Position numbers and translations under genes: made by a program. Shown here in pieces: positions 33,677-44,837 of a stretch of DNA of 64,000 nt (position 1 is its first letter; each line of letters opens with the position of its first letter). The notes under the pieces are model-generated. The model was not told the origin of the DNA. It was given only the letters and a program-made list of their open reading frames with translations, and searched no databases. Source of the DNA: Brachionus plicatilis (taxonomy: Eukaryota; Rotifera; Eurotatoria; Ploima; Brachionidae); NCBI GenBank assembly GCA_010279815.1, contig QEOQ01000487.1:411658-475657 (forward strand). Reading direction: 5' to 3'.

Positions 33677-36600
33677 TTACATGGATTCAAATTCATCGAT
33701 TCTCTTCTTGGTATTTCCTTGTCTGATTTGTTTCAAAGTCTTGTACTTGTCCCGACCTTCTTTCAAATTATCCTGGTGAATGCTGTCCTCTTTAGTCTGC
33801 TTTTTGGGGTCTCTAACTTGGCTCAAATCTCTTCTCAACTCTTCCAATTGCTGCTTCATCTTTTGGTTCTTGTCCACAGCTGGTTCACGGTATTGCTCCG
33901 GAGGCAATGACTCGTTTAACTTTAGCTCGATTCCATTCTCGTTTTTGACCTCATCGTCTTCATCATGCTCATTGTCGTCGGCGTGCAAGTGATTCGAAAT
34001 GGACGAAGAACTGGCTGAGCCGTTCGCATTGAAGGTCTGATTGCTGTTTTGTTGTAACAACGATGAATGAGATGAACCATTGCTACTAATAACTGCTGCA
34101 TTCAAATTTTTGGAGGTGACATCGGCCAGTTTTCGCTGACTTTCCTCCACCTTGCGATGGGCATTCAGCAATTCTTCTTCCAAGCGCAGGGCTTCCTCTG
34201 TCTTTCGCTGGGCTTCCTCGGCTTTTTCTTCAGCCAAGCGACGAGCTTCTTCAGCTGCAGAAGCCTTTTTTAAAAATATTAAATTTATCAAAGAACTCTT
34301 AAAAACTCAAATCACAATGCAAAATTTCAAAATCAAAAACAATCTCATTATCAAGCAGTTTAAATGGTTTCACTTTGTTCAATAGAAAAATTTTATTTTT
34401 TTGAAAAAAATTTTAATTCTTATTTTAAATAAAATCAAATATTGATTTTTTGAATTTTTTTTTGCATTGTAAAATTTCATACAAAACTTTCAGTGCATAA
34501 ATGAAAACTTTTTTAAAACTTTTGTTCTAAATGTAAAAGAATTGTTCTGTAAATGAAAAAAAGTGAAACAAATTTTGTTTCACTTGCTGCGGAAGTCTGC
34601 AAAATTTGTTTTATTTAAAAGTATTAAAAATAAAAAATTTGCACATATTTTGCAGACTTGCGCAGTAGGTGAAACAAAATTTGATTCATTTACAGAACAA
34701 ATTTTTTTAAATTTTGAACAAAAGTTATAAAATTTTTTTATTTTTGTATTGGAAGTTTTGTATGAAATTTCACTATGCTATTTTTTTTTTTCAATTAAAT
34801 GTTAAAACTTTAAAAAACTGAATTAAATCATAATTATTTTTTTCAAAAAGCCAAAATTGGTTCTGTTAATTGTACATGGTTGTTTAAAAGTCATAAAGGA
34901 CTTTTGAAATTTTATTGAATTTTTTTTTTTAAAAAAATCTTTTGACTTGATTTGATTCACTTGATTTGAAAAATAAATTTTTAAAAATAAGTATTTTCCA
35001 TTCAATCTAGTTATTAAGGCGATCATTTTTATTTCAAATTTTTGAAATGACATTTTCAGAAAAAAAATTTCAAGTCAAGTCAAAAGACTTTTAAAAAAAA
35101 ATTTCAAAAAGACTTAAAAATGACTTTTTTTTCTGACTTTTGCCCAAGTCTGAAATTGTTTCACTTTATGCATTGAATGTATCAGCTAGATCCATCCTGA
35201 ACAATTACCAAATAAAATTTAATAAAAATGTTATGCCGGAAAAACATCCTTTCTGTTTCATTAATTTCTCTTCAATTAAATTTAAAAATGAATAAGTTTT
35301 TTTAGAATAAGGTTGCATTATTCTTATGGATGGGGGCAAATATTATGCCAGTAGAATATTTTTCAATTTTATTTAGTTATTTAATAAACATATTTGTTAG
35401 ATTAGAAAATAAAGATTAAAATATAAAAAATCCAAATATTTATGGAACCAATTTTGGGATTTAAAAAAAAAAAAATTTTTAAAAAATTTTAAAATTTTTC
35501 TACGTCCAAATAAATAATTCAAGCAAAATTATAGAACGAAAATAAAAACAAAAACTTCCAGTCAAATCTTACACTTTTCTTAATAAAAGGAATATAATCG
35601 GAACTAAATGAATTACTAATACTTAATTTAGGCTTTAGTTCGAATTTTTTAATTAATTTTTTCTGTGACAAAAAATTTTAAATGTGAATAAAAATTATTT
35701 AAAAAAAAATAAAAAATTGTATACCATTCTCTCCCGTTCTTCCTTTTCCAAATTAGCTTTTTCCATGGCTCTTTTTTGCTCTTCCTCGGCAGCAACCCGC
35801 TCCTGTTCCAGGCGAATTCTGTCCTCTTCGGCTCGCTTTCGCTTCTCCTCGAGCTCACGTGTCAATTGTGTTTGTTCTTCCAATGCTAAATCAAAACAAT
35901 CAAACTCGGAGCTCATTTTTGGCTATTCAACTAAGATTAATGTGTGTGTCCTAAATGAGCGTTTATATAGATCATTAGGAAAATATTGAATTAGTTGAAT
36001 AGCCAAAAAGTCTTTGTAATTATTTACCTTCTCTAGCTTTGTTTGCCTCCTCCTCTAATCTATTTAATTTCTCCAAAAGTTCATTCTTTTCTTTCTCGGC
36101 CAACTCTCGAGCTTGTCTCTCTTTTTGCAAAGTTTGTCTTGAGGAAAAAACAATCAAACAAACAATTAATGACCTAATGGACTTAATTTGTTGTCTTACC
36201 TTTCTTTTTCTTTAAGTAGCTTTTCCTCTTTGGCCTGGGCCTTCATTTGCTGCACCTCGATGCTGTCGTCTTTGCGACGCCTCATGTACAGCTCGTGATT
36301 GCCCATGCACAACGCCAATATGCGCTTGTTTATGCGCAATCTGGACGCAAAAAATATAAAGTCCGATGACTTGCGGTCAACTGGCTTGATTGTGAACTTT
36401 TTGTCATTGAACGAAATGTTGCGGATTTCGCTCCATGGAAAGCCAATTCTTGGCGTAAGTCTAAAAAAAAATTTGTCAAATTAATTTCCATAAATAAATG
36501 AATTTTTTTCCTAAATAATTTAATTTCAAAAAAATCTACAAAAATATTTCTTCTATTTAATTTCGATTAAATCGAGTTTTTTTTTTTTTTAAAGTTTAAC

Positions 36601-37771
36601 GAAAAAAAATTTAGAATTTAATTGAAATATTAAAAAAAAATATTGAATTCGTTGAAATTAAATTAATTTTTTTTTTAAACTTTAAATTTAATAAAAATAT
36701 TTTTAGAATTAACTAAAATCTAAAAAAAATATTTCCAATTTAATTACTAATAGATAAATTGTTTTTTCAAATCTTAAGTTTAATAAAAAAATTAGAATTT
36801 AATTTCAATTAAATTTAATTTTTTTTTAATTTTAATTAAGAGAAAAAAAAAAAATTTATAGAATTTAATTTCCACCAAATCTTCAATTTTTTTTAAAATT
36901 TAATAAAAAATTTTGAAAAAAAAATTTCAATTTGGTTTCAATAAAAACTAAAGAAAATTTTTTTTTCAAATTAAAATTTAAAAAGTTAATTAAAAAAAAA
37001 AATTAAAATTTTTGTTTACTTGTCCTCTTTTTCATAAATGTTAAGACCGAGAGCATCGACGCCCAGCCACAAATCAGTGCCTTTTTTGTTCTTAATCTCA
37101 AAATAGTTAACACCGTACATTTCGAGGTCTTGAGCAATCTTTAAATATTCCATCATAGCTTCTTCTCTCAGAACACCAACATGCTCTTTGTACCAATTGA
37201 TAATTCGGTCATGCCACTCGGATTCGGTGTATTGGTACTGATCGATCACTCTTAATAAAAAAGTTACATCAATTTAAATTAAACTTTTTATTATTCTTTA
37301 CTTTTTTGGCAGTAGTTTATCATTAGCCAAAAATTCTTTGACATTCACGGCAGGGTTATAGTCGCCGTACTTTGCCTGCGTTGCATACGAGGCCAGTAGA
37401 ACACACGTCTCAGGTGGACAGTAGATTTCTTCGATCAAAATGGACTCTTTCACTTGAAGAAAAAACATGCGCAAAGTAATGTCTTGGATAATTTCTTCGC
37501 TGGCGTCCTCCGGGAAGTATTTGGCCCTGAATTTGAACACCAGAGGACTCTCTTTGGATATGTCCTGGGACAACACTTTTTTGTTGAGCTTGAGCCATGT
37601 CAACAGACCCTTTGTGTCCTTGTACTGAAGACCAAAGTACCAAATTTCTCTCAAACCAATAGTCTTGACCACCTGGTCGAACAGCTGCTTGCCAGTGGTC
37701 GTTTGCTGAATGGAAAACTCCAGCTCAGCGTCCATGGTAATAACGCGCACATTTACCGGCTTGGGTGGCAT
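33677..37771 (-). CDS. Ezrin/radixin/moesin (ERM) protein
   Basis: Six coding exons: 37771-37302, 37250-37020, 36460-36200, 36137-36028, 35885-35725 and 34264-33677, total 606 aa (human moesin 577). The N-terminal FERM domain is highly conserved: [75 protein letters not shown]. The central alpha-helical coiled coil spans exons 3-6. A Ser/Asn/acidic linker precedes the C-ERMAD, which ends in [20 protein letters not shown] with SM at the C-terminus. It has the activating Thr of KYKTL and the F-actin site. ERM proteins link membrane proteins to cortical actin. A TTTCTAG acceptor 30 nt upstream of the ATG suggests a spliced 5' leader. Intron 5 (1.46 kb) holds a MITE. Confidence 0.96.
34464..34778. 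mobile_element. ~315-bp MITE in ERM intron 5
   Basis: Inverted arms of about 130 bp: GCATTGTAAAATTTCATACA at the left against the complement at the right (GCATAGTGAAATTTCATACA). The arms also share TTCTGTAAATGAA, TTTTGTTTCAC and GTCTGCAAAAT. The terminus resembles that of the element at 26755 (CATTGTGAATTTCAAATACA), so it may belong to the same family. Both outer flanks are poly-T, so the target duplication cannot be read. Confidence 0.75.
35916..36009. repeat. 94-nt hairpin inside ERM intron 4
   Basis: TTTTTGGCTATTCAACTA (35916-35933) and its perfect complement (35992-36009) form an 18-bp stem. After a bulged segment, TCCTAA-ATGA pairs with TCATTAGGA, leaving a short loop containing TATATA. 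The hairpin fills most of a 142-nt intron. It could be a microRNA-like precursor or a very small MITE. Confidence 0.6.
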
Positions 37772-38660
37772 TTTTTTGTTCAGCTCTAAATCAAAATTGC
37801 TAGAAATAAATTAGTGGAAAAAAAGGAAATTTAGTCTTTTTTAAAAATTTAAATAGTGAACAGTCATTTGAATTGCGTGCATGGCTCGTTTCATAGTCAA
37901 GTCTTTACTTAGCAGCTAATTATTTCTTAACTTGCATGCATTTACATTTGATTAAAAATTTTTTTTTTTTTTTTTTTCAAAATCTTGCCATTAAAAAGTC
38001 TTCTCTAAAGTCTCACAACAGGTGCTACTCGAAGATAGATAATTATGTAACGCATTATTTGACGTAATCTAGCTCATTTTGGCCAAAGGAAAAATGTACT
38101 AGAAGAGAAGAAAGAGAGAGAGAAAAGAGTAATGCGTTTATTAAATTTCTAAGTTTGTCCTCAATTTGATCCGATTTTTCGAGTTTAATTAAATATTTGA
38201 ATGCTTGAACGATAATATACCGTAAATTTTGGAATTTAGGTCGAATATTTTAGATGGATTAGTTAAAATAAAATAGAAACAATTTAATATCTTCTATTTC
38301 TTGCCACAACTTGTCCAGCTATCTTGTTTAATCAAAGTATTTATTTGAAATCTAATCCATCCATGATCTCGATTCGATTCTTAAGCACCTTTAATAAATC
38401 GCTCAGTGACAGCTGTCTACTTTATGTGCTAATCCACGGCTATTGTTTTCTTATCAGTTCACTTTTGGACAAAATGTTGCTAAAACAGCAAAAAGAAAAT
38501 TTTGTCTCGACCAATTTCTTGTTCACCAATTTGGCTCAAAGACATTCCATGCTGAACAGTGAAGCAAAAAAGTTTTTTTTTGAAATAAATTAGTTTTGTC
38601 AGTTAGGTGACTAGTATTCATAAATTAAAAATTTCGTCTAATCTTAAATTTTAAGAAAAT
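37772..38660. other. ERM upstream region
   Basis: Contains the ERM 5' leader acceptor (37802-37808 on the reverse strand) and GC-richer patches at 37860-37945 and 38020-38120, which are plausible promoter or 5' exon sequence. The 89-codon + strand ORF at 38324-38593 has a more balanced composition than most chance ORFs but matches no family I know, and it lies where ERM regulatory DNA is expected. Confidence 0.35.
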
Positions 38661-38689
38661 AAATTAAAATTTTCGCTTTTTATTCATCT

Positions 38690-39850
38690 CAATTGATCTA
38701 TTTGTCCACATTTTAGATTTTTACTTACTTAAATTTAATTTAACTTTTTTTCTATCTAAATCTAAGAGAACTTCAGCTCTTTTAGAATTAAGAAAAATAA
38801 TTATTTCAACTGATTTATTTATACTCTTTTTTGATATTTTTTCTGACGTTTTATCTGCAACTTCGATTATTCTTACTTTAAACTAATTTCTTTATTTTAT
38901 TATTATTAAAACCATTCAACACGCGGTCAACAGGGGCTTTCATTCTAAGCTACCGCGTGGTTCTTCCCTAACTGTTATTTAAAAAAATTTATTTCAAAAA
39001 TTATATAAAAGAAAATTAAATTAAATCATTTATCTCCTTATTTTTATATTTTTTGACGCTTTATTTATTCCTTCTTTAAAAAAATTTTAACTTTTTTATC
39101 TAAGAACAGAGATAGCCTAAGCTTCTTTAAAAAAAAAAATAATTTCTTTATTTTATTATTATCAAAAACAATCAACAAGAGGGGGTTCCATTTTAAGCTA
39201 TCGCAGGGTCTTTCCTTAATTAGTATTTTAATAAAAAAAATTAAATCTTTTAAAATTATATAAAAAAAAATTAATTTAAATACACAAAAAACTAAAATTT
39301 CAATTGATATTTTTATTCTCATTTTAAACTTTGACATTTTATTTCTCACTTCTTTTAACTTTATTTTTTTTTAAATCTGAGAAAGCTTTAGCAATTAAAA
39401 AAAAACAATTTCATGAATTCAACAAAATAAAATACATTCAAGATAAAATAAAATAAAAATTATTATCTCAATATATCTATTCATCCTTTTTTTGTAATTT
39501 CTTTTGACATTCTATTTTTTCTTTTTCTTAATCAATTTTAGCTTTAAATTGAATTTTTATTAATTTTTTTTTAACTTCTAATTTTTTAATCTTAAATAAT
39601 TGCATTATCTTCTAATTTGTAAATCTCTTTCGAGCTTTCACTCTTTCAGAATAAAAAAAATCAGTTTGAAAAGTTAAAAAATAAATTAAAAAATTTAAAC
39701 TCCATATTGATCTAATTGTTCTTTTTTTTTATTGTTTATTTATTTAAATTTTTGATTCTTTTCATCTAAATCCGAGAAAAAATCTCAATTTATTCTCTAC
39801 AAAAATATACCTTGAACATTTTCAATTTTTTTTTATTCTGAAAGAGCTCA
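38690..39850. repeat. Degenerate tandem repeat array, period about 250-300 bp
   Basis: The clearest pair is 38885-38979 and 39141-39228: both contain AATTTCTTTATTTTATTATT, then a CAACA/CAACAAG word, GGGG(C/G)TT, TTC-ATT-TAAGCTA-CGC and TCTTCC-TAA. A second recurring word, TATCTAAATCTGAGAGAGC-like, appears near 38750, 39098, 39366 and 39765. Copies are strongly diverged. Confidence 0.55.
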
Positions 39851-40959
39851 AACTGAAGCCTAAAGAATAAAATAAAAATAAAATATTTTAAGAAGAAAAT
39901 TTTTGGGACAAACACAAGTGTGACAAGAGTCTGAGACTAGATGAGAAAATTGATAGATTTAATACAGCTTTTATACACTTGAATGCTGTGTGAGAAAAAA
40001 AAAACAAAAAATAAACTATTTAAGTGTTTTTGATTTGATTTGAAACAAACTTGGATACTTCACGGTAAATAGGTTTTAAGTTCGGATCTGTGAGAGATCA
40101 TGTCTGTAGGTATACCAAGTCAATTTTGAGCAAAAACAAAAATTGAGGAAAATAGGTCTTAATTGCATTCTAAAATCCAAATGTGTGTACATAGCCAAGG
40201 GTCTTTTAGTTGTTTGTTTAATCTAATCATCTTAGAGCTAGATTAAAACCATATACTCGAGCTAAATGCCAATCTAAACAAAAAACTCGGAAATAAAGCG
40301 CTGCATGTCCATTCGAAGCGCCAAACATTTCAAGTCAAAATGAAGAATTGTGGACAAGTAAAAACTCTTTTTATTCTAATAGCTTTCTAAATGAGAGATC
40401 TCTAATCTTTTGGATAAATCTTTATTTTCCAAATATGCACAACCTAATCAATTAGTTATAATCTTTTTTGAAATAAAGAGCGAAAAATAATTCTTGTCGT
40501 GTTTATGCAATTAAAATGATCTTAAAGTAAGCCAAAATAAGGACAATAATGGACCATTTAAATCCTTAATTACTTGCCTAAAACAAGCACCTTAATCAAG
40601 CTCCTAAAATATGTTTTCAAATCATCCACCTATCATTTAGAAATGCTAAGAGTATCAATTTTAATTAGGCCTTAAAGGTCATATGTTTGCCATCAAAAAT
40701 AATGACTCTTAGGATTCAAAACAAAAATGTTTTTTTGTCTAATGGATATCAATGATTGAAGATAGACAAATTTAACAAACTCGGCTAACCGAGTCGAATA
40801 GAATAAATGTTTGCTGAAACGCTAATTTACCGTTTGCCAAAAGCCTCCCTTTGAAAATTGGTAAATTATTCTACCAATTTTTTAAATAAAATTTTCTAAT
40901 TTTTTTTTCACAATTACGTGGTTTTCAGACTAAAATTAGAATTTTTTTAAGTTATTAGA

Positions 40960-41565
40960 TCCTTGATGTGAAAGCTTTAAAATCTTATTTGAAAATTAAA
41001 TTAAAATTTTTATGAACATATTGAAGAAATGGTTGGTTTTTTATTAAAAAATATTTTTTTAATTAATTAGATAAAATTAACTTAAACTCAATCACTTCTT
41101 GGAACAATTTTGTTTAAACGAAGGAGAAAACCCTAAAAAAAAAATTAATTGGAAAATTTGGAATTGTTAAAATAAATTTAACTTTAAAAAAATTTGAAAA
41201 GTTTATTTTGAAAATTATTCAAAAAAATACTCCATCAATCCTGATATGATTTTTTTTGAGTTTTAGTCTTTTAGGTAAGAGCTTAAAAAATTCCGAAGAA
41301 TTAAATTTAAAAATATTGACGAAATGTTTGACTTTTTGTAAATAAATTTTCCATTAACTAATTTTTTTAATTAATTATGTAAACCTTAACTTTTCTTTAA
41401 TTTTTTATTCTAACTCGAGGAATTTCTTAGAATAATTTTGTTTAATCGAAGGCAAAAGCCCTTTAAAATAAAAAAAACTATTAATTGGAAAATTTCGAAT
41501 TGGTAAAATAAATTTAACTTAAAATTATTTAAAAAAAATACTACAAATAAATTTTGACTTTAAAT
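40960..41565. repeat. Diverged tandem duplication, unit about 330 bp
   Basis: Copy 1 (about 40960-41235) and copy 2 (about 41280-41565) share in order TTTTTTAATTAATTA, a TTAACTT word, GGAA-AATTTTGTTTAA-CGAAGG-AAA-CCCT, TTAATTGGAAAATTT, AATTG-TAAAATAAATTTAACTT and the AAAAAAATACT word. No coding capacity. The rest of 39850-43787 is AT-rich spacer with no gene seen. Confidence 0.6.
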
Positions 41566-43787
41566 TTTATATTTCTAAATAAATAATAAGAATGTGGCAG
41601 TTTTTTAAAAATTTTAATTTCGATCTGAAAAAATAGTAAAAAAAATTTTAAATTTCATTCCAAAGTCTATAAAAAAGTTTATATAAATAAAAAAGTTGCC
41701 AATTGCACAACCAGTCTCTTTTCTTTCTATGAACAAAATAAATTATTAAAACCTAAATCCTTTACTAAAATCTACAAATCTCTAGATAAATTTTGTTTTT
41801 AATTAAAATCATGATTGAAAATTAAACACTATCCGGTTTAACAAAGCCACTCGGAATGCTTATCTTATCACGAATGCACATTTGATGATAAATTTGTTAG
41901 AAGCTTTTTTTTTTTAAATTAAAATTACAGTAGATGCTTTTGAAATTCACTTTTTTGCCGCTTTCTACACATACTCAAATAAGCGTTACCCTTTTTCTAA
42001 TTGTTTTACCTTTAATAAAATTTTGAAGCTATTTTCGTTTGTCGATTTTTTTAACCTCAATAGAAATTTATGTTATGAATGTAAATATATACCTGTTTGA
42101 CATAAATGTATACATTTTATTATTTTTTTCTTTTTTAAAATGTATGCATTATGATTAATTTAGATTCATGTCTAACTTTTGTTGTTATTAGCATTTTCTA
42201 TTCGTCCTAAAACAAAATTATGGCCCAAGTGTTGGCCGGCTTGAAATATTCAAATTTATGGAAAAGTAATTGACCTTTTAGAAAACAAATGAATCTCTTT
42301 TTTGAATAGCCTTGATTAGTTTTTGCATGCCTGGCTTCAATAATGTGTCCTAGTTTAAATTGCGGAATCTTTGTGCATTTTAATGCTGGAGTATTGAATC
42401 AAATTTTTGATGTTCAATTTGACATACAAAAAAGCCATAAATCACTAATAATGGGCCGGCAAATAAATTTTTTCTGAAGCCTTGAAATCAGAAATTTTTG
42501 ATGAAACAAAAAAATTCACTCTTTATGTACTTTGATCTTCTAATAAAGGAAAAATAAAAAATTTCTTTCAGACAAAAAAGAATTGAATGTTAAATTTGAA
42601 AAAATTATATTTTATTTTTTCTATTTTAATTTTGAAATCAAACAAAAATCAAAGAACTTAAATTATTTTTATTTTTATTTTTCACCTGCCTTCGAAATTG
42701 TAAGGTAATTTTGAAAAAAAATCAAAATGAATAAGCTTTTTAAAGCAAAGTTAGAATATTTTTATGATAAATATTTTTTACGAAATTAATTGAACAAAAT
42801 TTATGACAAAAAGATAAAAATATGAAAGCTGCATAAAAATAACCAAATAAATACATAGACAAAATTTAGAGGGTTTCTTAATGAAAACCCATTGGTATTT
42901 TATAGTGGTTGTATTTGATAATTTAATACTAGGTGAAATTTTTGCCTTCATCTTCTTGCTTCATAGAAATTTTTTTACTTTTGACTACTTAGACAACTAT
43001 TTTAAATAATTCAAATCAAAATTAACCATTAATCTTGAGATGAATGAATTTTGAGACCTTCCTTTAGAAAATAAATCTTAAAAACAATTTTTAAAGGATT
43101 TAAAAAATATTTTAATATTTAGTTGATAAATTGTAAAACTAATCTTGGCTAATTTTAGTTTTTTTACAAAAAAAAATTTGGCCTGCTTCATTAACAGAAG
43201 CATATAAAAATAATAATATTTTTTTTAAAAAAATAAATTTACTTAATGATTGTTCAAATAATTTTGAATCTCTGATTTTTGCCATGAAATAAAATTCTAT
43301 TTTAGAATAATAAAAAATATTATCAGGTTTAATCATAAACCCGAGAGGAAAATTAAATTTTTTTTTAGAAATAGAGCTTTCACCGACAAAATTCTTTTTT
43401 ATTTATAGGAGATTTTTAAATTGAAAAATATTTTCAAAAAGCCAATTTTTTTCAAATCCAAAAGAATCAAAATTTACTTTTCCAACTTTTTGTTCTCTTC
43501 AAATTAGGTCCCATTTAGTTAAGAGGTAAACTAGTTTAATTTTTTATTTCTAGTGGTTAGTAGAATTCAAAGAGATTAATTTTTAGGAATAATTAGAAAC
43601 AATTCATTAAATATTTATTTAGCTAACTGTTTGATTTTTATTATTTGAATGAATTTTTATTTCGCATATTTTTAAACTCATCCCGTTTAGAAAAAATAAA
43701 ATATTTAGGGATAAGTATGAAAATATTTAAAAATAAATTTTATCGCCACTGTCAAAGATTAAATTTTCTTTTCAACAAAAAAACAAA

Positions 43788-44837
43788 ATGAATTTCAATC
43801 ACAAAGATGATACCAAAAGTATTAAAATTGACTCAAACAATGGCTATAATCACTTGAACATTTGGAAAAGTGCAAAAATTAACATTGGGGTGATCGGTGA
43901 TTCTACCGGTGAGCTAAAACAAATGTTGATGAATAAACTGACCAGCTATGGCACGGTTTCTTCTTCACATGATCTCAAATTCAACATTTACCATCACAGA
44001 AACAATTCCAAACTTCAAATATGGGACCTATCTCCGAATGCAGATATAAACAGTCTTAATTTCTTCAACTTTATTTCTTCTTTTGATATTAACAGCTTTG
44101 ATCTGTTCATTTTGTTCCGCACGAACAATTTCAGCCAATTTGATCAAAAAATTTCGGAATACTTTGAGGCGGAAGGAAAAAAAATGTTTCTTGTGGGAAT
44201 CAAACAAAATTTTCAGCTGAACATTTCTCCTCAAATTGCTCAAAAAGTCTATATCATTTCAGTGGATGATTTTTCAAGATTAAATGAGGATATAATAGAT
44301 AATTTGCAAAGTGATAAAGTGGCTGCGTTCATTTTGAGCATTGATCCCTTATCACCTGAAATTATTGAAAAGAAAAGTGAAATTTTGAAAAAAAGATCGT
44401 CTAGTGTGTCAGTTCAAAGCAGCTTGTTTGGAACTTTAATTTCAGGACCTGGTCTGACCATCATTGCCGATGTGGCTTTACTCTCAGCTGAAATTTGGTT
44501 CTACAGAAAACAACTGGGTTTAACAAAAGAAAAATTAAATAATTTGTCCCAAGACAGCCGCTTAGCTTGTAAAAAAATAGTCCAAGATTTATTATCAAAT
44601 AAATATGGATCCTATGCTTTACTCAAGGATGTTAATCAAATATCATATGCGTTGATCAAAATGATTCCGTCTATTTTGGCATCTGATGTTTTTGATTTAA
44701 TCAAATTGGTGCCTATGGTTGGCACCGTTCTGCATGGTTCAGCTTCCATAGCAGCTTCAAAATCAACATTGGTTCAAATTATAGATGAGCTCTCTAACAT
44801 TGCCATTCGTATTCAAAATTTAACTCAAAATAAGTAA
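43788..44837 (+). CDS. IRG-family (immunity-related GTPase) protein with degenerate G domain
   Basis: An intronless gene of 349 aa. Resemblance to IRG/IIGP GTPases runs the full length: INIGVIGDSTGE at the P-loop position (residues 31-42), LQIWDLSPN at the DxPG position, SFDLFILFRTNNFSQFD for the 'YDFFIIISATRF' strand, FLVGIKQNF for the base-recognition strand. The helical C-terminal half includes SPEIIEKKSEILKKRS, ISGPGLTIIADVALL, EIWFYRKQLGL and LIKLVPMVGTVLHG. The GKS of the P-loop is replaced (GELK), the DxPG Gly is gone and the T/NKxD motif reads IKQN. GTP binding is therefore unlikely, which makes it a pseudo-GTPase. IRG proteins act on pathogen vacuoles and autophagic membranes in vertebrates; role here unknown. 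Confidence 0.75.
   Translation: MNFNHKDDTKSIKIDSNNGYNHLNIWKSAKINIGVIGDSTGELKQMLMNKLTSYGTVSSSHDLKFNIYHHRNNSKLQIWDLSPNADINSLNFFNFISSFDINSFDLFILFRTNNFSQFDQKISEYFEAEGKKMFLVGIKQNFQLNISPQIAQKVYIISVDDFSRLNEDIIDNLQSDKVAAFILSIDPLSPEIIEKKSEILKKRSSSVSVQSSLFGTLISGPGLTIIADVALLSAEIWFYRKQLGLTKEKLNNLSQDSRLACKKIVQDLLSNKYGSYALLKDVNQISYALIKMIPSILASDVFDLIKLVPMVGTVLHGSASIAASKSTLVQIIDELSNIAIRIQNLTQNK

Noticed and set aside
38324..38593. 89-codon forward ORF as a small gene
   Set aside because: No family resemblance and no support from codon pattern; it sits in the likely ERM promoter region. Mentioned only in the region note.
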